64,000 bases of DNA, from positions 14,449,501-14,513,500 of the forward strand of contig JAMJFZ010000320.1 of assembly GCA_026225945.1 (NCBI GenBank). The letters run 5' to 3'. The translations under genes and the position numbers were made by a program. Positions 26,561-37,579 of this stretch are shown in pieces. Origin of the DNA: Cricetomys ansorgei. Taxonomy: Eukaryota > Chordata > Mammalia > Rodentia > Nesomyidae. Within the stretch, counting starts at the first letter, position 1, and the number at the start of each line of letters is the position of its first letter. Below the pieces are notes generated by a model, which ran no database searches, was not told the origin of the DNA, and saw only the letters and a list, made by a program, of their open reading frames with translations.

Positions 26561-26914
26561 AGTTCTATTTTTATTCTAGTTCATCTGTCACTTGTCAAAG
26601 ATATCTCTCACCTCTGCAACTGTAAAACAAAATGAGAATCTGGACCTCTGTCAGGATGTTGGTGCTTAACAACCTCCATGACCAATGGTCTGGTGACCCA
26701 TTACCAGCAGCCTGAAACAGGCCATTTCCAGTGTTCCATTCTGTCCCACAGACCACAAGGTCTGCCCTTGCACCACGAGGTATCCTCTTCACACTTCAAC
26801 CACTTATGCATGATATTCTCTCCATCTAGTGATCCCTTCCTTTCCCCTCCTTGTCCTGCTTTCTTTGCCTGGAAAATTCTCCCTATTTTTACCTCCATAT
26901 TTCCAATTAATGAG

Positions 26915-27045
26915 CCTCCCCAGCTCTGGGACTGCAAGCATGAGCCACCATGCCTAGCATTCGTATGTGAGTTCTGGAGATCAAACTCGTATTTTCATGT
27001 TTGTGAGGCAAGCACTTTGTCAACTGAAACCTCTAGCACCTGAAA
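26915..27045 (-). mobile_element. B4-like SINE, antisense
   Basis: gggactgcaagcatgagcca is followed by an ID-like tail with gaggcaagcactttgtcaac. Confidence 0.5.
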
Positions 27046-27224
27046 TGGACATTTTCTATCTGAGCTGACATGGATTCTCGTTCTTTAGATCTGTTATTTG
27101 GACACTACACGATCACAATGTATCTTGTTTTAACACCAGACTCCATTTCAGAGAATATTTTGTTCATGAACTCATTTGAGGCTAGTATTAATAATTCCCC
27201 AACACATAGCAGAGTATTCTCCTC

Positions 27225-27330
27225 TGCCACACCCCATCTTGACTCCCTCTCTCCTCAGTATATAGCTCAGGATGACATCAAATTCTTGCCTCAGCCTTCC
27301 AGGGGCTAGGATTATAGCACCTGGATTATA
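27225..27330 (-). mobile_element. Old B1 fragment, antisense
   Basis: gtatatagctcaggatgaca, then cctcagccttccaggggcta, is a degraded B1 end next to the LTR insertion. Confidence 0.45.
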
Positions 27331-27338
27331 GCTAGGAT

Positions 27339-27870
27339 TGTAAGGGCCCCAGACCTTAGCACAACTGACTCCAAGCTGGAAGTGCCTTTCAGGCTGTAAA
27401 ATTTAGAATGTGCTGGGCGGTGGTGGAGCACACCTTTAATCCCAGCACTCGAGAGGCGGACACAGGCAGATCTCTGTGAGTCCGAGGCCAGCCTGGTCTA
27501 CAGAGTGAGTTCCAGGACAGCCAGAGTTACAACAGAGAAACCCTGTCTCAAAACTCCCCCCTGCCCAAGAAAAACCTCAGAACATAGCACCACCTGCCAA
27601 AACTAAAACAAAGGCCTAATCCATCAAAGTCCATGGTCTCAAAATGTGTTAACCTTGCTTTTTAACTTCTGCAGCTCCTCTTATGGCTAACTGTTCTAGT
27701 TAACTGACGTATGTCAACCCAGAAAATGTTTTTTTGTGCTTAAAACCTAAGAAAGGCTCAGGGCTACACTGAGATTCTGAACCCCAAGTGTAGTCACTGG
27801 CCCGCTAATAGACTTTCTATTGGCTTAAACCCATATCTGAGCAGTCTTCTCTGGTGAATACCCAACAACA
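27339..27870 (+). mobile_element. Solo LTR of an endogenous retrovirus, carrying a B1
   Basis: Starts TGTAAGGGCCCC and ends AACAACA (the TG...CA rule), flanked on both sides by GGAT (27,335-27,338 and 27,871-27,874), a 4-bp target duplication. The 3' part has a U5-like run gagcagtcttctctggtgaa. A B1 sits inside at 27,415-27,548. No coding remnant remains. The 4-bp duplication suggests class I; family name not determined. Confidence 0.6.
27415..27548 (+). mobile_element. B1 SINE nested in the LTR
   Basis: gctgggcggtggtggagcac runs to aacagagaaaccctgtctca. Full length and lightly diverged. Confidence 0.9.
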
Positions 27871-28894
27871 GGATCACACTCTCCCATAGTGTAGCAATAT
27901 TTTAATGGTTGAATAATATTTGCTATTAGGATTATACCTTAGTTATTGGACATCTTACATGAGTACCTTGATTTACAACTTTCAATACCAGTCAGGAAAT
28001 ATTAAATATGTATATATTTGTTTCCCTTTCATCCATTTCTGTGTGAGTGTTTGAGAAGCATGGATTCCCCTTTTCTATTAGAGATGGTTGAATGTCATGG
28101 TAGAGTAGGATCCTAGACCCTGGCATGGCTCTAGACTTTATGAGCAAGCTCCTCATTGATAAAGATAAACTAACACAGACAAAAGAAAGAATGGTACGTA
28201 AAGAAGGAATGGTACGTAAACTGTTTACTGAAGCATGCTGACTGAGTATGGTAAGACAAACAGGGATGTCTGCTGGAGGGCCTGCCCTTCTAGATCTCTG
28301 TGGGTGGCTTGGCAATGTGCCAGCTGGGCTTGGTGGCTTCTTCTCCCCCTCTACAAGGGTTCCAAGCCTTTCAGTGCTGGGCAGCTGCTGTTCCCAGCAC
28401 TGGAATGTGACTCTGCTGGGCACTGGCAGTCATGTGCAGACTTCCCTTTCTCCACTCACCAGGTCTTCCCTATAGAGAGGTGGGCAAGGCTGCTTCTGGA
28501 GCAATCTTTGAGGTGCATGCCACCCTCAGGCAAATGTGTCCAGGGTGTGCCAGGTCTGTGGACTTGTCTGCCTGTTGATTCCTGCTGGGTTTGTGTGGGT
28601 TTGCATGGTCTTCCGTTAAGTTGGGTAATGTTACACCTTATCAATGCCAAGGTAATGCTATACCTTATCAATATGGAAGGAATAGATAAATATGTAGGGA
28701 AGAACAATAACTAGGCTCAGCTCTGATCTAGACTGTTCTATAGACACTCTAAAGAGAAGAATGTATAGGTGAAAAAAAATAAAACATTCTGCCATCTTAA
28801 CATACCTCTTCTTGCAATTGGGGGTCCTAAGGACAGATGCTGCCTTTGTTGGGCACCAAGATCACTTGCTTTGTCGTTGTAATCTTTGTTTGTT
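27871..28894. other. Unassigned intergenic DNA with short duplications
   Basis: Contains a tandem duplication around aatggtacgtaaa at about 28,189-28,219. A second is built on ccttatcaat, at 28,621-28,680. An open frame at 28,235-28,714 has no family resemblance and no splice context. Confidence 0.5.
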
Positions 28895-29040
28895 TGTTTT
28901 CCGAGACAGGGTTTCTCTGCTGTAACTCTGGCTGTCCTGGAACTCACTCTGTAGACCAGGCTGGCCTTGAACTCACAGAGATCCGCCTGCCTCTGCCTCC
29001 TGAGTGCTGGGATAAAAGGCGTGCACCACCACTGCCGGCT
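28895..29040 (-). mobile_element. B1 SINE, antisense
   Basis: gagacagggtttctctgctg to gggataaaaggcgtgcacca; a young copy after a (TTTG)n tail. Confidence 0.9.
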
Positions 29041-29044
29041 CGTT

Positions 29045-29724
29045 ATTCTCATCTTGATGTATATTTCCATGATGCTTTCAGAAGATGGTGACATTTTTAT
29101 TTTTGCCTTTACCTGTAACAAACTAAGCACCCATGCTTTCCTGATCTCTTAGAAAAAGAATGAAGTAACATTCACAGAAGTGACATTTTCATTTTAAAAC
29201 CATTTCAAGCTCTCAGTAATGTTGCACGTACAGTGCCTGAAACCTTTATCTGTCCTGAACCACTTGAGAGTAAGATGCCAATGGGATGCTCTGCCATCCC
29301 CAAATACTTCACTGTGCATTCTACAAATGAGGGCGTTTTCCTACGTAAGCACTAGACGGAGCCAAAATAAGGACAGAATTTTAGCAGGGAACATGAGCCG
29401 TTGCATCAGAGGCTGCTGCTAAATCAAGACTTGGTGGCTCCCATTCTGTCCCTTATATCGGGCAATGCCAGGGCCATTGGCCACTTTTTCACAAGAGCAT
29501 TCCAGGGAAGTGTTGATGTTGAAAGCTTGATCGATATGGCTTAAGAGTGAATATAGGGCGAGGCAGAGAAAGAAACAAGTACAGAAACTTCAATATGAAA
29601 AGGTGAGGCATTGAGGGTATTTGCAAAAGAGTGCTGATGCATAAATTAAGATAGTTTCAGGTGGTGATATACACTGTAAGGAAAACTGTCCTGGGGAGCC
29701 AGAAGGAGTGGGACTCTAGGGCTC
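29045..29724. other. Intergenic, nothing recognised
   Basis: Unique-looking sequence with no SINE and no supported gene. Confidence 0.4.
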
Positions 29725-30816
29725 TTTCCCTTCCCTTCCCTTCCCTTCCCTTCCCTTCCCTTCCCTTCCCTTCCCTTCCCTTCCCTTCCCTTCCCTTCCC
29801 TTCCCTTCCCTTCCCTTCCCTTCCCTTCCCTTTCCCTTCCCTTCCCTTTCCCTTTCCCCTTTCCTTCCCTTCCCTTCCCTTCCCTTCCCTTCCCTTCCCT
29901 TCCCTTCCCTTCCCTTTCCCTTTCCCTTTCCCTTTCCCTTTCCCTTTCCTTCCCTTCCCTTCCCTTCCCTTCCCTTTCCCTTCCCTTCCCTTTCCCTTTC
30001 CCCTTTCCTTCCCTTCCCTTCCCTTCCCTTCCCTTCCCTTCCCTTCCCTTCCCTTCCCTTCCCTTTCCCTTCCCTTCCCTTTCCCTTTCCCCTTTCCTTC
30101 CCTTCCCTTCCCTTCCCTTCCCTTCCCCTTCCCTTTCCCTTTCCCTTTCCCTTTCCCTTTCCCTTTCCCTTTCCCTTTCCCTTTCCCTTTCCCTTTCCCT
30201 TTCCCTTCCCTTCCCTTCCCTTCCCTTCCCTTCCCTTCCCTTCCCTTCCCTTCCCTTCCCTTCCCTTCCCTTCCCTTCCCTTCCCTTCCCTTCCCTTCCC
30301 TTTCCTTTTCCCTTTCCCTTCCCTTCCCTTCCCTTTCCCTTTCCCTTTCCCTTTCCCTTTCCCTTTCCCTTTCCCTTTCCCTTTTCCTTTCCCTTTCCCT
30401 TCCCTTCCCTTCCCTTCCCTTCCCTTCCCTTCCCTTTCCTTTTCCCTTTCCCTTCCCTTCCCTTTCCCTTCCCTTCCCTTTCCCTTTCCCTTCCCTTCCC
30501 TTTCCCTTTCCCTTCCCTTCCCCCTTCTTTTCCCTTCCCTTTCCCTTTCCCTTCCCTTCCCTTCCCTTCCCTTCCCTTCCCTTCCCTTCCCTTCCCTTCC
30601 CTTTCCTTTTCCCTTTCCCTTCCCTTCCCTTTCCCTTCCCTTCCCTTTCCCTTTCCCTTCCCTTTCCCTTCCCTTCCCTTCCCTTCCCTTCCCTTCCCTT
30701 CCCTTCCCTTCCCTTCCCTTCCCTTCCCTTCCCTTCCCTTCCCTTCCCTTCCCTTCCCTTCCCTTCCCTTCCCTTCTCCTTCCCTTCTCCTTCCCTTCCC
30801 TTCCCTTTCCCTTCCT
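29725..30816. repeat. 1.1 kb polypyrimidine CCCTT/CCCTTT array
   Basis: Almost uninterrupted C and T on the plus strand, mixing CCCTT and CCCTTT units in alternating blocks. Larger modules recur: one containing tttcccctttcc near 29,855, 29,998 and 30,081, and one containing tttccttttccc near 30,300, 30,435 and 30,602. Long open frames on both strands (416 and 385 codons) follow from the absence of purine/pyrimidine mixing and are not proteins. Confidence 0.95.
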
Positions 30817-30862
30817 TACTTCTCCCCCGCTCCAGGATCTCAAGTCTTCAAACTTGCACACT

Positions 30863-31018
30863 CCACACTCCACTCTGTAGAACCAGAAGAGGGTGTCAAA
30901 TCCCCCTATAACTGCAGTTACACACAGTTGTGAGCTAACATGTGGGTGCTGGGAATCAGACTCAGGTCCTCTGGAAGAGTTATCAGTGCCCTAACCACTG
31001 AGCTATCTTTCCAGCCCA
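30863..31018 (-). mobile_element. B2 SINE, antisense
   Basis: gtgggtgctgggaatcagac to accactgagctatctttcca, abutting the polypyrimidine array. The array may have grown from its 3' tail. Confidence 0.8.
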
Positions 31019-31019
31019 A

Positions 31020-31789
31020 GTACCCATATTTTATTTAATATCACTGGAGTCTTGCTATGTCTTTTGGTTTCATATTCTTTTATGAAATTAAAGTTATTTG
31101 CAAATATTATTTTAAATCGGTTTATAGTTTATCGTATAAAAGTATTATTTCCTAGGGGTGATCCTTAGGCAATCCACTAGTGCTGAGTATTGACATTGTT
31201 GTACTCATGTGTACATTAACATAGAAGAAACTAATTATAGGGAGGGAAATACATCCAGTAAGGTTTGGTGAGGCATTGCTCTGTTTAAGGGATTCTTATC
31301 AATTTAGCCACATGTGGGTAACGACATTTCAGTTAACACTGGGCCACATTTATGGCAGTTGCCCTGTGAGCTTATAATAGAGCTTAAATATTCTTATTGC
31401 CTAGTGTCTTCACTGTGCGCTTCCTGCGTTTAGACAGTGTCCCAACTGTCCAAGGTCTTTGGTCCAGGAATATGTCACACAGGTTTCAGCCTGGTAATCA
31501 TCTCAGGATGGAACAGGTCCTACAGTCGAGGATTGTGTGAATGTACTCTACGCTATTTACAACTTAACATTTATTAATATCTGTGCCTATAATTCTTTTT
31601 CCAAAGCTAGGTCCCAAACAATAATGCACTGTAGAATATCATTAACTTGATTTGCTTATACACACAGCCATCCTCAGTTACACATGAAATTTCTCACTAA
31701 AGACTGCGCCCACAGCAGGAGCTAGCCAGTGAATCTCTCCCTGCGAGGTGGCAGAGACACAGCCATTCCCCAGGCTAGCACTAGTGTGT
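31020..31789. other. Intergenic, nothing recognised
   Basis: AT-rich DNA with no assignable element. Confidence 0.4.
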
Positions 31790-31918
31790 CTGTAGGGTGT
31801 CTGTAAGCCCAGCTCTAAGGAACTAGAGACAGGAGGATCACACATTTGAGGCCAGCTCTGGTCTATATAGAAAGCACCAGGCCAGCCAGGACTATATAGC
31901 GGGGCCCTGTTTCAAAAT
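31790..31918 (+). mobile_element. Old B1 SINE
   Basis: gtctgtaagcccagctctaa to agcggggccctgtttcaaaa; diverged. Confidence 0.65.
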
Positions 31919-32017
31919 AAAGGATAGTAATAGTATATTAGTAGTCATAACAATAGTTCAAACAAACTTCTGGCTTTATAAGCAATCAACATTAGCCTTT
32001 TCTTATCTGCAGAACCA

Positions 32018-32180
32018 TTGTGCAGATAGCTCAATGGGTAGGGTAAAGGTGCTCCCTGAAAAACCTCACAACCCAAGTCCCATCCCTAAAACTTAACATG
32101 GGGAAGGAGGAAATAGACTCCTGGAACTTGTCTCTTGACCCCACATACACACTGTGATACAAATATGTGAGCACAGATGA
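32018..32180 (+). mobile_element. Old B2/B3 SINE
   Basis: cagatagctcaatgggtagg begins a decayed tRNA-like head; the body ends at tgatacaaatatgtgagcac. Confidence 0.5.
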
Positions 32181-32874
32181 CCTACGAACCAGCACAGCCA
32201 CACGTTTGTCTCATGAGTAATTTTTACTTCAATAATATATGAGCAAATATTGAGATCTTAATCCATGACAAATATGGGAATTAATATCAGACGAAAGGAA
32301 GGATTGATTCATCAGGCAATTTTCCGTGCTTGTTGGTGTATTGTGGGGAAGGGGAACACTCTGTTCTTATACACTTATCCTGGATTGTGATAAACCCACA
32401 TTAATGCAAACATGACTAATTTGGAATTTATGGGAATTCCATTGGTGCTGAATTTAACCATTGTTCTCTGAAAAGAAAGACTTATTAAGAAAATTACTTG
32501 CATACAAAAGAATGCCAATCCCTAGCCAGCCACAGAGACTTTCTGACTTCTAAGAGGAGTCTCAGATACCATCAAAAGGTTCAAGTGTAAACACAGGTCC
32601 ATAGCTTCCAGTAAGATCACCCAACAGACAAATCCAGTACCTCACTTTTCTATTCCTGGAGCAACACTCTGGTAAAGCATAAAGTGAATTTTGTTTTTTT
32701 AATAGGTAACCTTTATTTATCTTCTGACAATTCATTCATGAAAACTGTGTCTTGATCATATCCAAACCAAACCCCCATCCTCTCCCTTCCCCAATCTCCT
32801 CTCCTCTGCTCTCCCTATCCCCTTTCCCTCCCTCAACCCCTCTCCCTCTCCCAGGGACCTTCAGCATATTATTT

Positions 32875-33032
32875 TATTTATGACTGCTCTATCTGCATGT
32901 ACACCTGAAGAAGAGGACATCTGATCCCAAATAGATGGTTGTGAGGCTCCATGTGGGTGCTGGGGAATCGAACTAAGGACCTCTGGAAGAACAATCAGTG
33001 CTCTTAACCACTGACCCATCCCTCCAGCCCCC
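32875..33032 (-). mobile_element. B2 SINE, antisense
   Basis: gggtgctggggaatcgaact to ccatccctccagcccc, carrying the reversed tRNA-like promoter half. Confidence 0.85.
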
Positions 33033-33049
33033 ATGTCCTCTCCTTTTTA

Positions 33050-33395
33050 AAAAAAGAACACACTGAGTCCAATTGGCGCTTCCTGTTGGGATGCTGACTG
33101 ATCTTGTTGGCTTGGTCTTGTACAGGTAACTGCAGCTGCAGGAAGATCGTAAGTATAATGACCACGTCATAGCCAGAAGAGCATCTCACAGCTCTGCTCC
33201 CCGCATCCACCGGCCCTTCCAGTCTCTCCACACACCCCTCCCCACTTCCACAATGATTTCTGAGCCTTGTGGTGAGAAGTTGGTACAGCTTGTCCCACTT
33301 AGGGCTGAGCCCACACTGGCCACTTATTCTCAGCACTTTTGACCAGCCGTGAATGCCTACGTTAACTGCTGACCAATATAGAGAGAAACGTCCCT
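33050..33395. mobile_element. Interspersed repeat fragment, probably rodent L1-related
   Basis: cactgagtccaattggcgct, then cttattctcagcacttttga, resembles a very common murine repeat that I associate with L1-derived sequence. Family and strand are uncertain. Its distal 108 bp form one arm of the palindrome listed next. Confidence 0.5.
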
Positions 33396-33597
33396 GGACA
33401 ACTTTAAAGGGCAGCATATATGTATATGTATATATATGTATGTATATATGTGTATATATATGTATATGTGTATGTGTGTGTGTATATATATATTCTCTCT
33501 ATATTGGTCAGCAGTTAATGTAGGCATTCACGGCTGGTCAAAAGTGCTGAAAATAAGTGGCCAGTGTGGGCTCAACCCTAAGTGGGAAAAGCTGTAT

Positions 33598-33599
<2 letters not shown>
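33282..33599. repeat. Long inverted repeat (foldback) with TA-rich loop
   Basis: The arms 33,282-33,389 and 33,492-33,599 are reverse complements with about five mismatches over some 107 bp by eye. The loop (about 100 bp) is mostly TA/TG repeats. A second (TA)n run at 33,598-33,646 bounds the outer end of the right arm. Confidence 0.92.

Positions 33600-33646
<47 letters not shown>
33598..33646. repeat. (TA)n microsatellite
   Basis: A pure TA dinucleotide run of nearly 50 bp beside the palindrome. Confidence 0.95.
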
Positions 33647-33650
<4 letters not shown>

Positions 33651-33704
33651 CTATGACATCCCTAATCATGGTGAGTCTTTTACCACATTTACAGTACCAG
33701 GCAT

Positions 33705-33930
33705 GAATTCCCAACCTGAGTTTGACACCCAGATCCTACACGATGGAAGGAGATACCTACACACACACCACAAATGAATAAATAAAAATATAATTACAAT
33801 TTTCTAGCACTGGAGAGGCTGAGGCAGGAGTGTTATCATGAGTTTGAGGCTATCCTGGGCTCTGTAGTGTGTTCTAGGCCAGCCTGGGCTACAGAGTGAG
33901 ATCTTGTCTCAAAAAAAAAAAAAAAAAAAA
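33705..33930 (+). mobile_element. B2 3' part followed by B1 with poly(A)
   Basis: A B2 tail (acctgagtttgacacccaga to an aataaataaaaata end) is followed by a B1 (33,805-33,905; cactggagaggctgaggcag to gagatcttgtctc) and a 22-base A run. Confidence 0.65.
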
Positions 33931-33934
33931 AACA

Positions 33935-34980
33935 GCAAAAAAAAAAAAATCATCATGACGTACATATTCTGTAATTATAGTGAACAAGACATTATAGACA
34001 TATATTTGAGGGCTATGCTCACTACATGACAGGGAGCTTGTGGATTTCCTACAGCCAAATATCACCCTGATACCAAGATACCTAAAATGAGGGAGCCTGA
34101 GCGGTGCTTTAACTTCCAAGGCACCGGAGAACATTTCCTCGTGTATTATGTGAATGATTGGGCTATTATACAAGGAGCTGTAGAGACACAGGATTTAGTC
34201 TTAACTGCAGTGTTCCAAAGAGCTGGCATTTGTCCGCGGGTGTTAAGACCCCGTTCAGATAGAACAAGTAGTTATAACTCTGCGCCAAACCCTAGGTCTG
34301 CTATTACTTTCTACTAGATTCCGGCCTATATTATTTTTTTATTAGCTTTTAAGGCAGCATACAAAGTTGTGGCTTTCTTCTGATGTTTTTATAAATACTT
34401 TGGGTTTTTTTAATATTTGTTTTTAATTTTTTTAAAAAATGCAGACTAGGCCTTAATTTGTAGCTATGCTTTTACTTATACAAATAGCCTATGCTGAAAT
34501 TAGCTACGATTTCAATGAAAGTAACACGTGTTTTTTTTTTGCACGTTTGTTTTTTTAACAGATAATGCTTTCACTTTTCCACATCTGCATACGGTAAGGA
34601 GGGTAGATACGGTTCTCTCATCCTGTGCACTGTGAAGCAGGGTCTTGTGATCCTGCCACACTTGCATGGAGTTAATATAGTTATATATAGTTAATATAGT
34701 TAATATAGCTGGAAATGCCAGCCAGAACCGACCAAGAGTAACTGATTTATATCTGATCCCATTGCATACATATCTGCATCTGACTACAGTTACAAGCTGG
34801 CAGGCTAGATTGTATTACTGTCATTACAAAAGACTAAGCATATGTCATAAAATATTTTACTTATAATCCTTTGATCTGTGATTATTTGGATTTAATGCAA
34901 GTTTTCGCCTCCATATAGGTACACTTCTGGGGGAAAGTCTAGACTGTTCTTGGAAGGGCACAGTAATGACATCCGCTCTA
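33935..34980. other. Intergenic, nothing recognised
   Basis: AT-rich. An open frame at 34,087-34,317 has no recognisable family. A short tttatatagttaatatag-type repeat lies near 34,675-34,710. Confidence 0.4.
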
Positions 34981-34984
34981 AGCA

Positions 34985-35160
34985 CCACTGCAGTGGTCTG
35001 TACTAACTTTGCATGCATTGTCTCGCTTAGTCCCACAGCACGTCTGTGAAGAGGGTGGTATTGTCTAGGCTCTCCAAGTAACTTCTCAAAGGTCCACAGG
35101 AGACAAGCTGCAGGACCAGGGTCTGTCTGCCTCCAAATGCTATTCCTTAGATCTTTTAAC
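34985..35160 (-). mobile_element. MIR SINE, antisense
   Basis: gcatgcattgtctcgcttag, then a gaagagggtggtattgtcta core and ggaccagggtctgtctgcct, fits a reversed MIR. Confidence 0.6.
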
Positions 35161-35164
35161 ACAA

Positions 35165-36145
35165 ACTATAAGAACATCAGGGGCGGGTGGGGACAGAAGA
35201 CCAACCCCATCCCAAACCTTTAATTCTAAATTTCACACATAGTTAAATAGCCTCACTAAGACGTTGGTGTCCCTATGTGGCTGCCCAACTTCGCATCGTT
35301 TTGGAATATGTGGCAGTAGCACCATGGCCTAGACACGAGACCTTCTGTACGGTATCAGACGCATCTTCACATCTCTGGTGAGTGCTCAAAATCAAGATCA
35401 CTGAAATTAAGTCTGCTAGGCTTTATTTCACTCACTGTGAGCAGACAGGGCCCCACAGAAGCTTCTGGAGCTTAAATTAGAGAGAGACTCTCTGAGCTTC
35501 TGACAAGTGCCCCCCACCCCCCTCTTTGAATGTCAGTCCATTAAATAAGGCTTGAAGAATAGACATTTTCCCACGGTCCCCTGCTGGTTCTGAATGCACA
35601 GATTCTCGGCCTCCCGCCGACTGCTGAATATGTGGCTTATCCTCATCCTTGCTCTTTACTGACAGCCTTCATAAAAACTTGCTCACAAGACAAACACCAC
35701 GGCAGAACCTCTGACAGCTCATTAAGGAAGGATGCAGTGGGCTTCTGCAAAACATCCCCACCATTTTAACGTGACCTAACAGCAGTTTTGTTGTGTTAGA
35801 ACAAGGAAAACTGTAGCCTTTGGCCCGAAATAGTATAATGCCTGTTTGCTCTGTTCTCCAGGAGCGGGCTGGTGAAGGCTCAGTGAATAGGCTATCTGTA
35901 GCCCATAACTTTTACACTTTTTTTTCCTACATTGAACACCTCCTCTAGCTCCCCTGCCTACCTTACCAGAGCCAACCCTGAAGGGACATCCAACGCAAGC
36001 CTATATCCCAAGGAATCTCTCCTTTTTCCTGAATGCCAATACTGTAATTTATATTTTGCCCACAAATTACGCATCTCTTAATTTATTTTAGGCTAAGGTT
36101 ACTGTGTGAAACAAATGAAGGTGTTGGTCAAACCTTTATGATCAT
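35165..36145. other. Unique intergenic DNA
   Basis: No repeat is recognised over almost 1 kb, unusual for this region. It may hold conserved non-coding sequence. No reading frame is supported. Confidence 0.4.
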
Positions 36146-36147
36146 AG

Positions 36148-36335
36148 GGGCTGGAGAGACAGCTCAGTGGTCAAGAGTACTTGCTGCTCTTGGAAAAGAC
36201 ACGGCTTGCTTGCCAGCACCCACACGGTGACTCACATCTGTAGCTCCAGTTCCAGGGGCGTCTGTTGCCCTCTGCTGGCCTCTGTCGGCATTGCGTTCAC
36301 ATGGTGCACACGCACGCATGCAGGGACACGTAAGC
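36148..36335 (+). mobile_element. B2 SINE
   Basis: ggggctggagagacagctca to catgcagggacacgtaagct; full length. Confidence 0.9.
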
Positions 36336-36359
36336 TAAATGCGTAATTATGATGACAGC

Positions 36360-36550
36360 ACTAGTGTGACAAACGCTGTGCTCTCCCTTAGATGGGTTAT
36401 TGCATTTAATCCTCACAGTGACCCTGCAGACATTGCTAGCATCCTCACCTTATCGAGATGAACATAGGTTATGAAACTTACTTAAGGTCACATGTTTGAA
36501 AATTCCTTGTTCAGGATTTGATGCAGTTGTCAGAGGCCAGAGTTGGGTCT
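36360..36550 (-). mobile_element. MIR SINE, antisense
   Basis: tgcatttaatcctcacagtg, then acttacttaaggtcacatgt, is the classic reversed MIR core. Confidence 0.75.
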
Positions 36551-36949
36551 CTAATTGATCTTGAAACTGAAGGGGAAAAAAAAGATGGTTCAATAAATGG
36601 ATGAAATTTCATGTTCAGAGATTTCACTTATTTTATCAGCATTCTTCAGGAAAGGAAGATCCCCGCATCTACAAGTATCGTCCTAAAAGAGGGACTACTA
36701 CAGTGCCTGTGAGATTTATTTTATTCTATTTCAAAGGTATACCATTGTTTTATGTATTAATTATGTGTTGAGTATAATTGCAGACATATTGATTTCAAAA
36801 TCCAAAATTTTAGAGATAATAAAATGTGTGCTTTAGAATAGGTAATATATATAAGGTGTAAATATACAGACTTTCTGTACAGAAATATTAATTTTTCCAT
36901 AAGTTCTAAATCTATGCAATGGTTAACCACACTGACTAGAGAGCTTGTT

Positions 36950-37060
36950 TGCTTAATACCAAGTAACACTGGGGAAATCACTTAATTACTATGAATTTAG
37001 GTATCTCACCTACAAAATGGGAACAATAGTAATATACTTATCAGAACATAGCTAGATATT
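36950..37060 (+). mobile_element. MIR SINE fragment
   Basis: ggggaaatcacttaattact, then acctacaaaatgggaacaat, matches the sense MIR core. Confidence 0.6.
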
Positions 37061-37129
37061 TTAATTCAATTTCTAGATCCTTTTTCAAAAGATAGATCAG
37101 ATAAATTGCTTAATACATCTGTCAGTTGC

Positions 37130-37205
37130 CACCCACACAGCTTAGCTCAGTGGTAGGATGCTTTCCTGGATGCACAAGGCCTTGGTTTTGATTCCCCAAC
37201 ACCGA

Positions 37206-37253
<48 letters not shown>
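37130..37253 (+). mobile_element. ID SINE with long (CA)n tail
   Basis: gcttagctcagtggtaggat to gattccccaacaccgagac, then about 48 bp of CA repeats starting at 37,206. The tail probably seeded the microsatellite. Confidence 0.8.
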
Positions 37254-37255
<2 letters not shown>

Positions 37256-37324
37256 CTATCAGCCATTAAAGGGCAGCTAAGCAACTGGGGAGCAGTTTAG
37301 AAGTGATAACATATATTTCTGCTT

Positions 37325-37575
37325 ACATTTCGCTTTCAAAGACAGTATTTTATTTTGTTTCATCTGAGAAAGAGTCAAATGTATCCCAGGTGGGCCTCCA
37401 CCTTGCTAGGCAGAAGAAAGTGACCTTGAACTCCTGATCTTTGGCCTCTACCTCCCAGGTAATAGAATTCTGTGACCAACCACATGCCCAGTTTATGTAA
37501 TGCTAGGAATTGAACCCAGGACTCTGTTCATTCTAGGCAAGCACTGTGCCAACTGCACTATATCCCCAGCAAGAC
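37325..37575 (-). mobile_element. B4 SINE, antisense
   Basis: ccttgaactcctgatctttg (B1 half), then gaattgaacccaggactctg and gcaagcactgtgccaactgc (ID half). Confidence 0.65.
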
Positions 37576-37579
37576 TTCA

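Noticed and set aside
28235..28714. A 159-codon plus-strand frame
   Set aside because: No family resemblance, no splice signals, and it runs through local tandem duplications.
29661..30911. Open frames of 416 and 385 codons with Ser/Leu/Pro/Phe or Gly/Lys/Arg/Glu repeats
   Set aside because: They simply translate the CCCTT/CCCTTT array in each strand; a pure pyrimidine or purine strand cannot contain stop codons or has few. No gene signals flank them.
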